NCBI GenBank assembly: GCA_035442025.1
Contig: DAORPQ010000016.1
Location: 1 to 46,774 of the forward strand
Source of the DNA: Competibacter_A sp003527885
Lineage (GTDB): Bacteria; Pseudomonadota; Gammaproteobacteria; Competibacterales; Competibacteraceae
DNA: 46,774 nt
Reading direction: 5' to 3'
Position 1 is the stretch's first letter. Every line of letters starts with the position of its first letter. The notes beneath the pieces were generated by a model. The model was not told the DNA's origin, did not search any database, and saw only the letters and a program-made list of their open reading frames with translations. Below are positions 18,255 through 25,971 of the stretch, piece by piece. The position numbers and the translations under genes were made by a program.

Positions 18255-19016
18255 ATGGAAAGACTGCTGGAAGCCGTCACAGCCGTGGTCTGTCTCGTTT
18301 CGCCGGAGAAGGTTCGTGCGCTGGCGGGCAGCATTCGGAAGATCGAGGATGCGAAGGCGAATGTCGCACTGTCGGACGTCGTTGGCACGGCTTCGGCCAA
18401 GACCGTCGTCGAACGGCTCGTCAATGCGTGGCGAGCCACGTCGATCGGCTCCGGCGAACTGGCCTCGATGCTGCTCGCCGCCAGTCATACGTTCGAGAAC
18501 GTATCGAGGCACCAGTCCACCGAACTCGTGTGGACGGGGCCGACGACGTCATTCGTCTCCGCCCGCCGAACCGAGCAGGCGCTGCTGCAAGTCATCGGCG
18601 CGGCCAAGCAAACTCTGTTCGTCACTAGTTTCGTGGCCTACGATGTCTCGACCATCGTGAAGGCATTGAATAATGCGAGCGAGCGAGGTGTGGGTATCTT
18701 TATTCTGCTCGAATCGTCACAGAATCACGGCGGCAGCATTTCTTTCGACGTGATTGGCAAGATGCGAGCGCTGGTTCCTTCCGCGAAGATCTACGCTTGG
18801 CACAAACGAGCGGAACCGTTCGTGGACGGGCGAGTTCATTCCAAGGTCGCAGTCGCCGACGGTGACGTGTGTTTCATCACCAGCGCCAATCTTACGGGTC
18901 ATGCTATGGAGCAGAACATGGAAGCTGGCGTGCTCATCACTGGTGGTCAAATCCCGATGTTGCTGCAAGATCATTTGCAGGCCCTAATTGATACGAACAT
19001 AGTGTCATTAACGTGA
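18255..19016 (+). CDS. drmC: DISARM protein DrmC, phospholipase D fold
   Basis: Third universal DISARM gene, a 253-residue phospholipase D superfamily protein. It carries a single HKD-type motif, VHSKVAVADG (His195, Lys197), followed by CFITSANLTG with the usual downstream Asn. PLD proteins with one motif normally dimerise to build the active site, so a nuclease role is plausible. In published class 2 DISARM tests DrmC was reported as dispensable for defence against some phages. It starts one base after the drmB stop and ends the operon. No clear intrinsic terminator follows; 38 bp later the DNA changes to an IS remnant, so the native downstream flank may be lost. Confidence 0.9.
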   Translation: MERLLEAVTAVVCLVSPEKVRALAGSIRKIEDAKANVALSDVVGTASAKTVVERLVNAWRATSIGSGELASMLLAASHTFENVSRHQSTELVWTGPTTSFVSARRTEQALLQVIGAAKQTLFVTSFVAYDVSTIVKALNNASERGVGIFILLESSQNHGGSISFDVIGKMRALVPSAKIYAWHKRAEPFVDGRVHSKVAVADGDVCFITSANLTGHAMEQNMEAGVLITGGQIPMLLQDHLQALIDTNIVSLT

Positions 19017-19054
19017 GTTCTGGATAACGTACCTCCGATACTGCTGATGTAAAC

Positions 19055-19215
19055 TGAATCGCTCTGGAATTTTGGAGGCTGATTTTTATAAGTCACACGG
19101 TCATGGAGGACTTGTTAAGTTGTTCATAGTAAAAAGTTTTTATCTCGGAATGCGTCCGATGGCTCATTGGCTCCAGCAGCCGACGATGGCCAAACCAGTC
19201 ATCCTAAGCCACCGC
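19055..19215 (-). mobile_element. Decayed IS3-family remnant (end plus OrfB C-terminus)
   Basis: The first 26 bases read TGAATCGC...GGAGGCT, closely matching the terminal inverted repeat of the intact IS3-family element at 45058. On the minus strand the following sequence encodes DWFGHRRLLEPMSHRTHS and ends YYEQLNKSSMTV before a TGA. The intact element's OrfB ends in the same way with HWFNHRRLLEPIGYR and a short tail. Further left-strand reading hits stops, so only about 160 bp survive. It marks the right edge of the DISARM operon. Confidence 0.75.
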
Positions 19216-19463
19216 CCCACAATGCAGCGCACCACGCTCATCGTTCAAAACGCAATTTATAGTCAGACCACATAATTTCCATAATCTCTTATACCAATTA
19301 GCCATAATCCCCCTGCATAATTTTTCGAATGTAAGGAAAGGAGGTTAAAGAGGTGATCTGGGCGGGGGTAATGGATTGGTAATGGTAATGCCCCAGAAAT
19401 TTCTTCCATAGGCAGTCAAACTGAAGAGACTTTGGCATGGAGACCCGAATGGGCCAGAGCACC
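19216..19463. other. Intergenic, AT-richer stretch with no recognised gene
   Basis: This roughly 250-bp stretch between the IS remnant and the toxin gene is more AT-rich than its neighbours, with runs such as CATAATTTCCATAATC. I find no open frame of convincing coding character. It may be further insertion-sequence debris. Confidence 0.4.
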
Positions 19464-19895
19464 TCAAGAAAGGACGACCAGATGCTTTGCTTCGGCGTTA
19501 GAGACAGCCGCTACAGGAATACGCTGATCCAAAGTGACTAAACGCCCCCCATGGGCAACAGCGAGCGCCAGCAAGTAGGCATCCGTCACCTGTCGGGAAC
19601 TGAGTAGTCGATCCCAGGCCAGCCGCTGTGGCTCCAATAAACTGATTGAGTCAGGCCAAAACACATGAGCTTCTTGCGCGGTGGCCTGCGCCAAGCGGTT
19701 AGCGATTTGAAAAGCGGACACCGCATTGGGATAGGCTGGATGTGAAAAAATCCGAATACACCCATTTTGAGTCAAAGGGCACGATGCCCAGCCTTCATGG
19801 ATCTGCGCGGTCAGCCAGTCCATCGCGAGGCGATGATGGAGATGGCCCGCATCCAGGAGAGCGATCAACACATTGACATCAAGCAACGCTCGCAT
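19464..19895 (-). CDS. vapC: PIN-domain toxin VapC
   Basis: VapC-type ribonuclease toxin of about 143 residues that cleaves RNA with bound Mg2+/Mn2+ and is neutralised by the upstream antitoxin. Acidic PIN residues are visible in LLDVNVLIALLD at the N-terminus, VTDAYLLALAV near residue 103 and LVTLDQRI towards the C-terminus. I chose the ATG at 19895 because it overlaps the antitoxin stop in the string TGATG, the usual translational coupling. A TTG one codon earlier is also possible. The pair is transcribed opposite to both the DISARM operon and the PRTRC cassette and lies exactly between them. It may stabilise the mobile element. Confidence 0.9.
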   Translation of the reverse strand: MRALLDVNVLIALLDAGHLHHRLAMDWLTAQIHEGWASCPLTQNGCIRIFSHPAYPNAVSAFQIANRLAQATAQEAHVFWPDSISLLEPQRLAWDRLLSSRQVTDAYLLALAVAHGGRLVTLDQRIPVAAVSNAEAKHLVVLS

Positions 19896-20149
19896 CAAAT
19901 GCCCTCAGCATCACGCAAACGATTCACCGCCTCATCCGTCACCAGCCGACCGGCCGGAAAAGGTTGAAACCCGGTGATGGCGACCTGCTCCTGTTCCTGA
20001 GGCGACAGGGGTGGCCTCGCCAAGGCATGACCGGTTAAACCTTGGCGCAACAAGCGCGAGACCATGCGTCCCATTGACAGGCGCTCGCGTCGCGCTAGCT
20101 CTTTCGCAGCGTTGAGCACATCATCGTCAATATCCAAGGTGGTGCGCAT
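19895..20149 (-). CDS. vapB: Ribbon-helix-helix antitoxin VapB
   Basis: Antitoxin of 84 residues. It starts MRTTLDIDDDVLNAAKELA, the typical beta-strand plus helix of a ribbon-helix-helix DNA-binding domain. The C-terminal half, with GFQPFPAGRLVTDE, is the kind of extended tail that wraps around and inhibits VapC. The ATG at 20149 is preferred because the RHH fold begins there; an upstream in-frame start would add 18 poorly conserved residues. Its stop overlaps the vapC start. Antitoxins of this type usually repress their own promoter, which would lie in the 260-bp divergent gap up to 20412. Confidence 0.88.
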   Translation of the reverse strand: MRTTLDIDDDVLNAAKELARRERLSMGRMVSRLLRQGLTGHALARPPLSPQEQEQVAITGFQPFPAGRLVTDEAVNRLRDAEGI

Positions 20150-20411
20150 ATGGAACTCGTTTAAGGAAAATGATGATTTGATGCGCTGATTATGATGCAT
20201 CACGCGGAGTAGCGCTAGTTCTTCCCCTGGTGATGCGGATGGTCGTCGCTTGAGATAAATGCAAAGAACAACGATTCAGGACTTTCGCTCAACGGTGGAC
20301 TGGAGCGTTTTCGGCGAGGAGAAGGTCTTCCGTCCTCGGCATCGGTTCAATTCTTGCCCGATTGGAGTTGAATGCAATGCTGGAACGGTCATCCACTGCT
20401 GGAGCCGTTTC

Positions 20412-22232
20412 ATGAACGCACCCGTCTCGTCTTTTATCCCCGCCGTTGCAGGGCCTGCAACGCCCTTGGATGTCACCGAAGGTCAATTCCTGCATCTACC
20501 GCTACCGTGGATTGCCGTGCAGCCGGGTTTTAATCCCCGGACGTTTTTTGAAGATCAGGAGTTTGCCGAACTCGTCGCGTCCGTTCAACGCGAAGGCGTC
20601 TTGCACCCGCTGTGGGTTCGTCCGGCACCGGACTACGACGCCAGCACGCCCCGATTTTGGTTGATTGCCGGCGAACGCCGTCTACGCGCGGCCCAGGCTG
20701 CCGGGATGGCCACCGTGCCGGTGATCGTGCGCTGTGTCGGGGAGCGTCAAGCCTTGATGCTGGCAGAGTTGGAAAACAACCCCGCCTTGCGGATCAATCT
20801 CTCGCCGGCGGAGGAAGCGCGTTTCGCGCAACGCTTCGTCGGCGCGTGTGACGGCGACCGGGTGGAGGCCGCGACGCTTTTGGGCTGGTCAACGACCAAG
20901 TTGGACGCTCGCTTGCTGCTGCTGCACGCTGCGCCCGGCGTCTTGACGGCGCTCACCCAACGGCACATTCATCTGGGTCATGCGGAACTGCTGGCGGGCC
21001 TGCCGGAGGTGACCCAAGAGGGCACCTTGGCGAAAATCCTCAGTGATCGGATTACCGTCGCCGATCTCAAAGCCCGCATCAGCGGGTTTGCCTTGGAGTT
21101 AGCCGCTGCCCCGTTTGACATCACGGACTGTGGGGCCTGTCGGCACAACTCCGCCCCGCAAGCGGTCTTGTTTGCCGAAGCGCTCGCCAGCGGCCGTTGC
21201 CAGAATCGGGGTTGTTATGCCGAAAAAACCCAAGCGGCTTTAGCGCGCCAGAAAGCGGACTTGCAAACGCAGTATCCGGCGGTCTTTCTGGACACCGAGC
21301 GCGCCGCTGACACTTACACGCGCCTGACGGCGGAGGGTCCGACCGGCGTCGGTGCGGCGCAGCTAGCAGCGTGCCAAGGTTGCCAGCACTACGCGGCCCA
21401 ACTCTCCACCCAACCGGGCCGGGAAGGGCAGGTTCACGCGCCGTTGTGTGTCCATCTGGCCTGTCATCGCGCGAAAATCGCCGCCGTTGCACCCGTTAAA
21501 ACCGTCCCTGTATCCCCGGCGTCGCCTGCGACGGCGCGCGCCCCGGCCACCCCAGCGCCGGTTGCCGCTGTCGTATCCGCCGCGCCCATCGCCCAAGCGA
21601 GCGCTATCCCTAAAAAGGTTGACGTCTGGGTCGATGGCTGGGTCCGCCAGCAGGCCGCGCGCGCGGTGCTCGCCGATCAAACGCTCTGTCGGGTCTGGCT
21701 GTTGTATGCCCTGTACCTGGATGCCGGCCGACCGGAGGCGGTCCTCACCGACAGCGGCCTCTCGCCTGGACAGGCCGCCACCCGCGCGGCGTGGATCGAA
21801 GCGGTTGTGGCGCTCCCGCCGGAGGCGCACGCGCGATTACTGAAAGCCCTGTTAGCCCAGGTGATTGAGACCAAGGCCGAACCCGACGCCCTCCCCGGTA
21901 CGGGTGCCTTGGTCGCCGCCGCGCAGGCGAGTCTTCACGCGGCACAGACCGATCTCACCGCCGCCTTTACCCCCGATGCGGGTTTTTGGCAAGCGCATAC
22001 TAAATCAGGGATCGCGGATTTGCTGCGAACCGCCATCGCGCCCGATGGCGAATCCTTCGCGGCCTGGTATGGGCGCACGGCTCGCCCATCCGCCACCGAT
22101 ACCCAAGCTTTGGAGCGCCTCCTCAACGGCAAAGGAAGCGATTTAATCCACGCCTTAACCCATACGGCCTTTGATTTCTCCGCCTGGCTGCCCAACGCCA
22201 TTGCGCGTCGGTTCAAGGCGGCGCGTTCCTAA
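20412..22232 (+). CDS. PRTRC system ParB-family protein
   Basis: ParB/Srx-type partition-like protein of 606 residues that heads a PRTRC cassette. After a short leader it has the ParB fold: a NPRTFFEDQEFAELVASV-like start, the arginine-rich box LIAGERRLRAAQ at about residues 85-96, ENNPALRINLSPAEEA, and a helix-turn-helix near VEAATLLGWSTTKLDARLL. Two Cys clusters follow (CGACRHN...C..RGC and CQGCQHY...CVHLAC), probably zinc-binding, then an Ala/Pro-rich linker and an alpha-helical C-terminal domain. The ATG at 20412 with GGAG upstream is chosen; the open frame extends 153 bp further but without family similarity. It probably binds DNA sites on the element for maintenance or expression control. 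Confidence 0.88.
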   Translation: MNAPVSSFIPAVAGPATPLDVTEGQFLHLPLPWIAVQPGFNPRTFFEDQEFAELVASVQREGVLHPLWVRPAPDYDASTPRFWLIAGERRLRAAQAAGMATVPVIVRCVGERQALMLAELENNPALRINLSPAEEARFAQRFVGACDGDRVEAATLLGWSTTKLDARLLLLHAAPGVLTALTQRHIHLGHAELLAGLPEVTQEGTLAKILSDRITVADLKARISGFALELAAAPFDITDCGACRHNSAPQAVLFAEALASGRCQNRGCYAEKTQAALARQKADLQTQYPAVFLDTERAADTYTRLTAEGPTGVGAAQLAACQGCQHYAAQLSTQPGREGQVHAPLCVHLACHRAKIAAVAPVKTVPVSPASPATARAPATPAPVAAVVSAAPIAQASAIPKKVDVWVDGWVRQQAARAVLADQTLCRVWLLYALYLDAGRPEAVLTDSGLSPGQAATRAAWIEAVVALPPEAHARLLKALLAQVIETKAEPDALPGTGALVAAAQASLHAAQTDLTAAFTPDAGFWQAHTKSGIADLLRTAIAPDGESFAAWYGRTARPSATDTQALERLLNGKGSDLIHALTHTAFDFSAWLPNAIARRFKAARS

Positions 22233-22381
22233 CCCCATTCCATCATGACGGGGGCGAACGCCACGCGCCCCCACGTCATCGGCCACGTCGCCCTTGCCCG
22301 TCCCCCGTTTGCGGCTGTACCGATCTTGCCCACCCCCCGTTTCATGCGAACCTAAAACCGTTCACTGCTCGGAGATGTTTT

Positions 22382-22816
22382 ATGAGTTTATTTCGCCACA
22401 TCGCCGCCTGTCTCGGTCCTGATGAGCAGGTGAGCTTCCAACTGCGTTGCGACGGTGCGCAACTGACCGTCTTGGTGTTACCCCAACTGAAAGCGAGTTC
22501 TCCAACCGACCCCGATCAACACGCCTTGCACACGGCGCTGGCCTATCCGTTGATCGTGCGCGGGACGGCGGATGATCTGGATCAGTCGTTATGGGCAACG
22601 CTGACCACGTATGCCAGCCAGCGCCGCGCCCTCCACACCAGCGACCAGACCCTCACCGCCTTGGCGGCAGTGGTGCAACAGACCCAGCAGACCGTTGAGC
22701 GCCGCCGCGCGGGTGCGGCGGTGGGTGGCGGGGCGGGCGCACCGCCGCCGAATGCGCTTCCGGCTGCAACGCCCCCGGCCGCGTTCGAGACCACGAATCC
22801 CGACAGCTTATTTTAA
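22382..22816 (+). CDS. PRTRC system protein E
   Basis: Small protein of 144 residues matching the expected place and make-up of PRTRC protein E. The N-terminus MSLFRHIAACLGPDEQVSF has the compact alpha/beta look of the family, with an LTVLVLPQLK strand and a YPLIVRGTADDLD segment in the middle. The last 40 residues are Gly/Ala/Pro-rich and end DSLF. GGAG lies seven bases before the ATG. The biochemical role of protein E is unknown. It lies 149 bp after the ParB gene, and the gap contains the GC-rich inverted repeat GGGGGCG...CGCCCCC that could be a weak terminator or processing site. Confidence 0.78.
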   Translation: MSLFRHIAACLGPDEQVSFQLRCDGAQLTVLVLPQLKASSPTDPDQHALHTALAYPLIVRGTADDLDQSLWATLTTYASQRRALHTSDQTLTALAAVVQQTQQTVERRRAGAAVGGGAGAPPPNALPAATPPAAFETTNPDSLF

Positions 22817-22832
22817 TCCCTGGAGAATCCCC

Positions 22833-23048
22833 ATGACCGCGTTGACCCTGCAACCCCTGACCCGCCGCTTCAAAATTGCGTCTTTAGAGATTCCTGATCC
22901 TGCCCCGCACTTATCGCCGACCGAGGCGGTGAAGCTCTTAGCAGCGAGCTATCCCCATTGCGCCCACGGCTTGCTGGGCGACCCTGAAGAACGCGACGGG
23001 CTATTGATTTACCCGGTCGAAAAGATGCCGGTGAAGACCAATGGTTGA
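22833..23048 (+). CDS. PRTRC system protein C, ubiquitin-like
   Basis: A 71-residue protein corresponding to PRTRC protein C, the candidate ubiquitin-like modifier of this cassette. It begins with hydrophobic strands (LTRRFKIASLEIPDP), has a helix LSPTEAVKLLAASYP, and ends EKMPVKTNG with a C-terminal glycine. Family members usually end in Gly as well, which is what an E1-like ThiF enzyme needs for adenylation. TGGAG precedes the ATG. The next reading frame starts inside the last codons (ATGGTTGA overlap). Conjugation has not been shown; the ubiquitin-like role is inferred from the terminal Gly and the neighbouring E2-, JAB- and E1-like genes. Confidence 0.78.
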   Translation: MTALTLQPLTRRFKIASLEIPDPAPHLSPTEAVKLLAASYPHCAHGLLGDPEERDGLLIYPVEKMPVKTNG

Positions 23049-23241
23049 TCCCTTGGAACAACTGCTGGCCTGGGCGCGGGCGACCGCGCCATTGGCGCTC
23101 GCTGATCCGTTGGATCGGCCCGTGCGAGTGGAGACCGCCGTATGTCTAGATCGAATCAACGCGCTAGCGCCACGACCCGCCCGCGAATCCCGCGATCTTC
23201 GCTCACCCTTCGCCGCGCCGCCGCGCCTGCTGCCGCCGTAA
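23041..23241 (+). CDS. Possible small protein coupled to PRTRC C
   Basis: An open frame of 66 codons starts at an ATG overlapping the end of protein C (ATGGTTGA) and ends 100 bp inside the protein F gene in a different frame. The first half, MVDPLEQLLAWARATAPLAL, looks like a normal amphipathic helix with GC-rich third positions. The second half is Arg/Pro-rich and looks like a frame shadow. It may be a real coupled small protein, or the true N-terminus of protein F separated by a one-base change near 23140. I do not recognise the sequence. Confidence 0.35.
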   Translation: MVDPLEQLLAWARATAPLALADPLDRPVRVETAVCLDRINALAPRPARESRDLRSPFAAPPRLLPP

Positions 23242-24377
23242 ACCCGTTTTTAGGGCCGCGGGGCGTGCGCGATCTGTCGGGCCGCACGTTCGCGCGCCTT
23301 CAGGAACAGGCGTATGCCGGTTGGCTGACGGGCCGGCGGGTGGGCGTGGCGGCGTTGTTGCGCGTGGGCCTGGAGTCTGGGTTGTATCCGGCCACGGCAT
23401 TAACGGCGGCCTTCGCGGCCCCGACGCCGCAAACCGCCCTGTATCGGCTGCTGGAACAGACCTTAACCGCCTTACCCGACTGGCTGGACGCCCTCGCCCG
23501 CCGCGCCCTGCTGGAACCCACGCCGATGCCGTCTTGGCAACCCTTCGTGGCGCTGCGCCTCGATGACGGTCCCGATGAGGCGCTGTTTCTGGTGTTGGCG
23601 GTCCAGTCTGTGTGGATGCACACCGTGCATTTGGACGGATTGCCACCCCGCTTGGCAATAGCCATTGCCGAGACGCTCGCCCTGATCGGTGAGCAATTAA
23701 CCCCGGCGTGTTTCCTGCGGGATTTGGCGGGGTGTTGGTTGGACGAGGATCACACCACGTATGCCGCGCTCCGTGACCAGCACCTGCCGGATGACGCCGC
23801 CCGCTGGGCGTATGTCCACGACCAGACCGATTGGCTGAACTGGTTTGATTGGGACGAAGCGAGTTTTGCCGACTGGTGGGCACGGATGGACGCTTATGAC
23901 CAACCCCAAGCGATCTGGCTTCGACGCTGGTTGCGCCGCCCCTGGCGGCCGACGGACGTGCGGTTACGCGGCATCATCCGCCGCCGCTGGCGCTTACGAC
24001 ACCAGGCCGCGTTGCGCCGCCTGCCGTGGTGGCGTTGGCTGCGCCAGGCGATCCGGGTGCTACGCTGGACGCGGCGTCATGCGCCCCACCGCACACGTCC
24101 CGGTATGAGTCCAGCGGGTCTGGAGGAGGATGGGGGAACGTCCTTGGAGATGGCCCAAGCCCTGTCCTTCGATGAACCCTGGGAACCGACCTTTTGCGAG
24201 GATTATTACACCACTTGGCTGGAATCCGGCGAGGACTGTGGCTGGCGCTTGCCGTGTGATCCGACCACGAATGCTTTGGGCGCAACACTTCAGGCGTTCG
24301 CCACCGGCCAGGGTTTACTGATCGGGGCGTGTCAGGCGGATGCCCTGACCCAGGGGCGCGACCTGGCGCACCTTTGA
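23142..24377 (+). CDS. PRTRC system protein F
   Basis: A 411-residue protein in the position and general form of PRTRC protein F. After a basic, low-complexity N-terminus, family-like sequence starts at VNPFLGPRGVRDLSGRTF. A Trp- and Arg-rich stretch (WLRRWLRRPWRP and RLPWWRWLRQAI) occupies residues 265-310, followed by an acidic segment and a C-terminal domain ending TQGRDLAHL. Function is unknown in this family. The ATG at 23142 has no strong ribosome site, so translation may depend on coupling to the small upstream frame. It lies 115 bp before protein B. Confidence 0.65.
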   Translation: MSRSNQRASATTRPRIPRSSLTLRRAAAPAAAVNPFLGPRGVRDLSGRTFARLQEQAYAGWLTGRRVGVAALLRVGLESGLYPATALTAAFAAPTPQTALYRLLEQTLTALPDWLDALARRALLEPTPMPSWQPFVALRLDDGPDEALFLVLAVQSVWMHTVHLDGLPPRLAIAIAETLALIGEQLTPACFLRDLAGCWLDEDHTTYAALRDQHLPDDAARWAYVHDQTDWLNWFDWDEASFADWWARMDAYDQPQAIWLRRWLRRPWRPTDVRLRGIIRRRWRLRHQAALRRLPWWRWLRQAIRVLRWTRRHAPHRTRPGMSPAGLEEDGGTSLEMAQALSFDEPWEPTFCEDYYTTWLESGEDCGWRLPCDPTTNALGATLQAFATGQGLLIGACQADALTQGRDLAHL

Positions 24378-24492
24378 GTCGCGCCCGGCGGGGTCTGGCT
24401 TGATTTTAATCGCGTGCGACGATCAAGGCATTCCCCTTTCGGTGGAGGGCTGGTTTTCGATCTCGGTTTAACGGCACCCAGGAGACACCCCC

Positions 24493-25224
24493 TTGACGAT
24501 CTTGGCTCCCCCTGAACTCCCGGTCTTTCGGGAAACGATCCAGCCACGCGCGGCTTTTTTAATCTACGAGATCGACGCGCACCTACTGGCCACCGTGCAT
24601 CCGTTGAGCGCGACCCGCAACGGACACGCCGTGATCGGCGTCGGTCGGCCCTTAACGCAGCGCGACCTTCAGGGCTGGCTCCTGGATCTGGCCGGACAAG
24701 CCCGCGCCCCGGCGCTGACCCTCCTGCCAGAGCACCTATTGGCGCTGGAGGAAGGGGTGCTGGTGTGGTGGCGACCGGCTCGGCGCGCGCCGATGTGGTT
24801 TGTCATCGGTGGGCAGCGGTATGGGTTTCGCGTTCCCTGGCCGCCGTTGGTCTTGGTCGCCGCACGCCAGCACTTGTGGTGCGCCGCCTTGGCGCAAAAT
24901 CGCCGCCCCACGGCGCAAACACCGCTTTATCACGCGCCGCTCATGAATATGGATCGCCATGGGGCGGTCTGTTTGGGGAACGCCGCACCGCCGCCCTCGT
25001 GCGCACCCGGCCAACAGGCGGCCTGGGAAGCGACCGTGTGCCAGACGAACTTCGCCCATGTCTCGCACCCACAGACGCTCAAGCTGGCTGATCACGCCGA
25101 GGTCAGCACGGACGCCCATGTACGGTTTTGGCAGGGGCTGGATGGAAAAAGCCGCTTTCCCACCGCCGCGCTGGTCACGCGCGACGAGACCCTGACCGAC
25201 TGGCTGGCGGCGGTGCTGCCATGA
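24493..25224 (+). CDS. PRTRC system protein B, E2-like
   Basis: A 243-residue protein matching PRTRC protein B, a group proposed to carry a prokaryotic E2 (ubiquitin-conjugating-like) fold. The key segment is YHAPLMNMDRHGAVCLGN, where Cys160 sits in the E2-like catalytic position after a conserved N-M-x(3)-G context. WWRPARRAPMWF and VPWPPLVLVA are typical strands of the family before it. The start is TTG at 24493 with CAGGAG eight bases upstream. Its stop overlaps the start of protein A (ATGA-type junction at 25221). It would accept an activated modifier from the ThiF-like protein if the system conjugates; this is inference. Confidence 0.78.
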   Translation: MTILAPPELPVFRETIQPRAAFLIYEIDAHLLATVHPLSATRNGHAVIGVGRPLTQRDLQGWLLDLAGQARAPALTLLPEHLLALEEGVLVWWRPARRAPMWFVIGGQRYGFRVPWPPLVLVAARQHLWCAALAQNRRPTAQTPLYHAPLMNMDRHGAVCLGNAAPPPSCAPGQQAAWEATVCQTNFAHVSHPQTLKLADHAEVSTDAHVRFWQGLDGKSRFPTAALVTRDETLTDWLAAVLP

Positions 25225-25877
25225 CGCTCCCCTACCCACCGTCTTTCGCCGACCCGCTCGATCAGGCCCTCTTCGCCAGCGCCCCCACCCTCATTCAGCC
25301 GCCGAGCGGGGCGGCGCTCCCGCCCGTGCCCGATGAGACGTAGCGCTTCGTGCTGGCGAAACAGGGGTTGTTCCTGCAAACCCAGACCGCCGCGCTGGAC
25401 GCCTGTCTCCCCTGGGCGACCTGGACCCAGGAGATGCCCTACGGTCGGCTCCGTCCAGGATTGCGCTTGAAGGCCGCGCCGTTGCCGGATGCCCTGTGGC
25501 AGGAATGCCAACACCGCGCGTACGCGCAATGTCCTCAGTGGGGCGCGTATCGCTTACTCACGGAAGGGTATCAAATTCACCAGACCCCGGTCCTGGAACG
25601 CAGCGCCCATCAGTTGACCGATCAGGTGCTTGATCGTCCGGCACGCCCGTCCCTGGTCGCCCATATCCACTCCCACGGTCATGGCGCGGCGTTTTTTTCC
25701 GCCCAAGACGATGTGGCCGATCAACGCGGCGAAGGGGTCTATCTCGCCCTCGTCTTGGGACGCTGCGGCGCACAGGCGACGATGACCGCCGCGTGGCGCT
25801 GGGTGGTCTGGGGCTGGTTGCTCGCGCTCGATGCGGCGTCCAGGGCACAGATGCTGCCAGACGCGATCAACGGGTGA
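25221..25877 (+). pseudogene. PRTRC system protein A, JAB peptidase, with in-frame amber stop
   Basis: The gene begins MTLPYPPSFADPLDQALFAS at an ATG overlapping the end of protein B and then meets TAG at 25341-25343. The same frame continues RFVLAKQGLFLQT and stays open to 25877. The downstream part holds a JAB/MPN+ metalloprotease signature: HIHSHGHGAAFFSAQDD, giving His, His, Ser and Asp zinc-site residues. JAB peptidases remove ubiquitin-like tails. A GTG nine bases after the amber codon could reinitiate translation and still make the catalytic domain, so activity may persist without the first 40 residues. CAG-to-TAG mutation, a sequencing error or suppression are all possible. Other genes here use TAG as a normal stop (for example 26761), which argues against a changed code. 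Confidence 0.8.
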
Positions 25878-25971
25878 TCGAAGGAGCGGCTGACACGCAG
25901 CCCCGGCACGTTGACTTGCCCAGACGGTCTCCACGGTTAGGGTGGAAAGACATCCACCGCTGGAGATCGTC

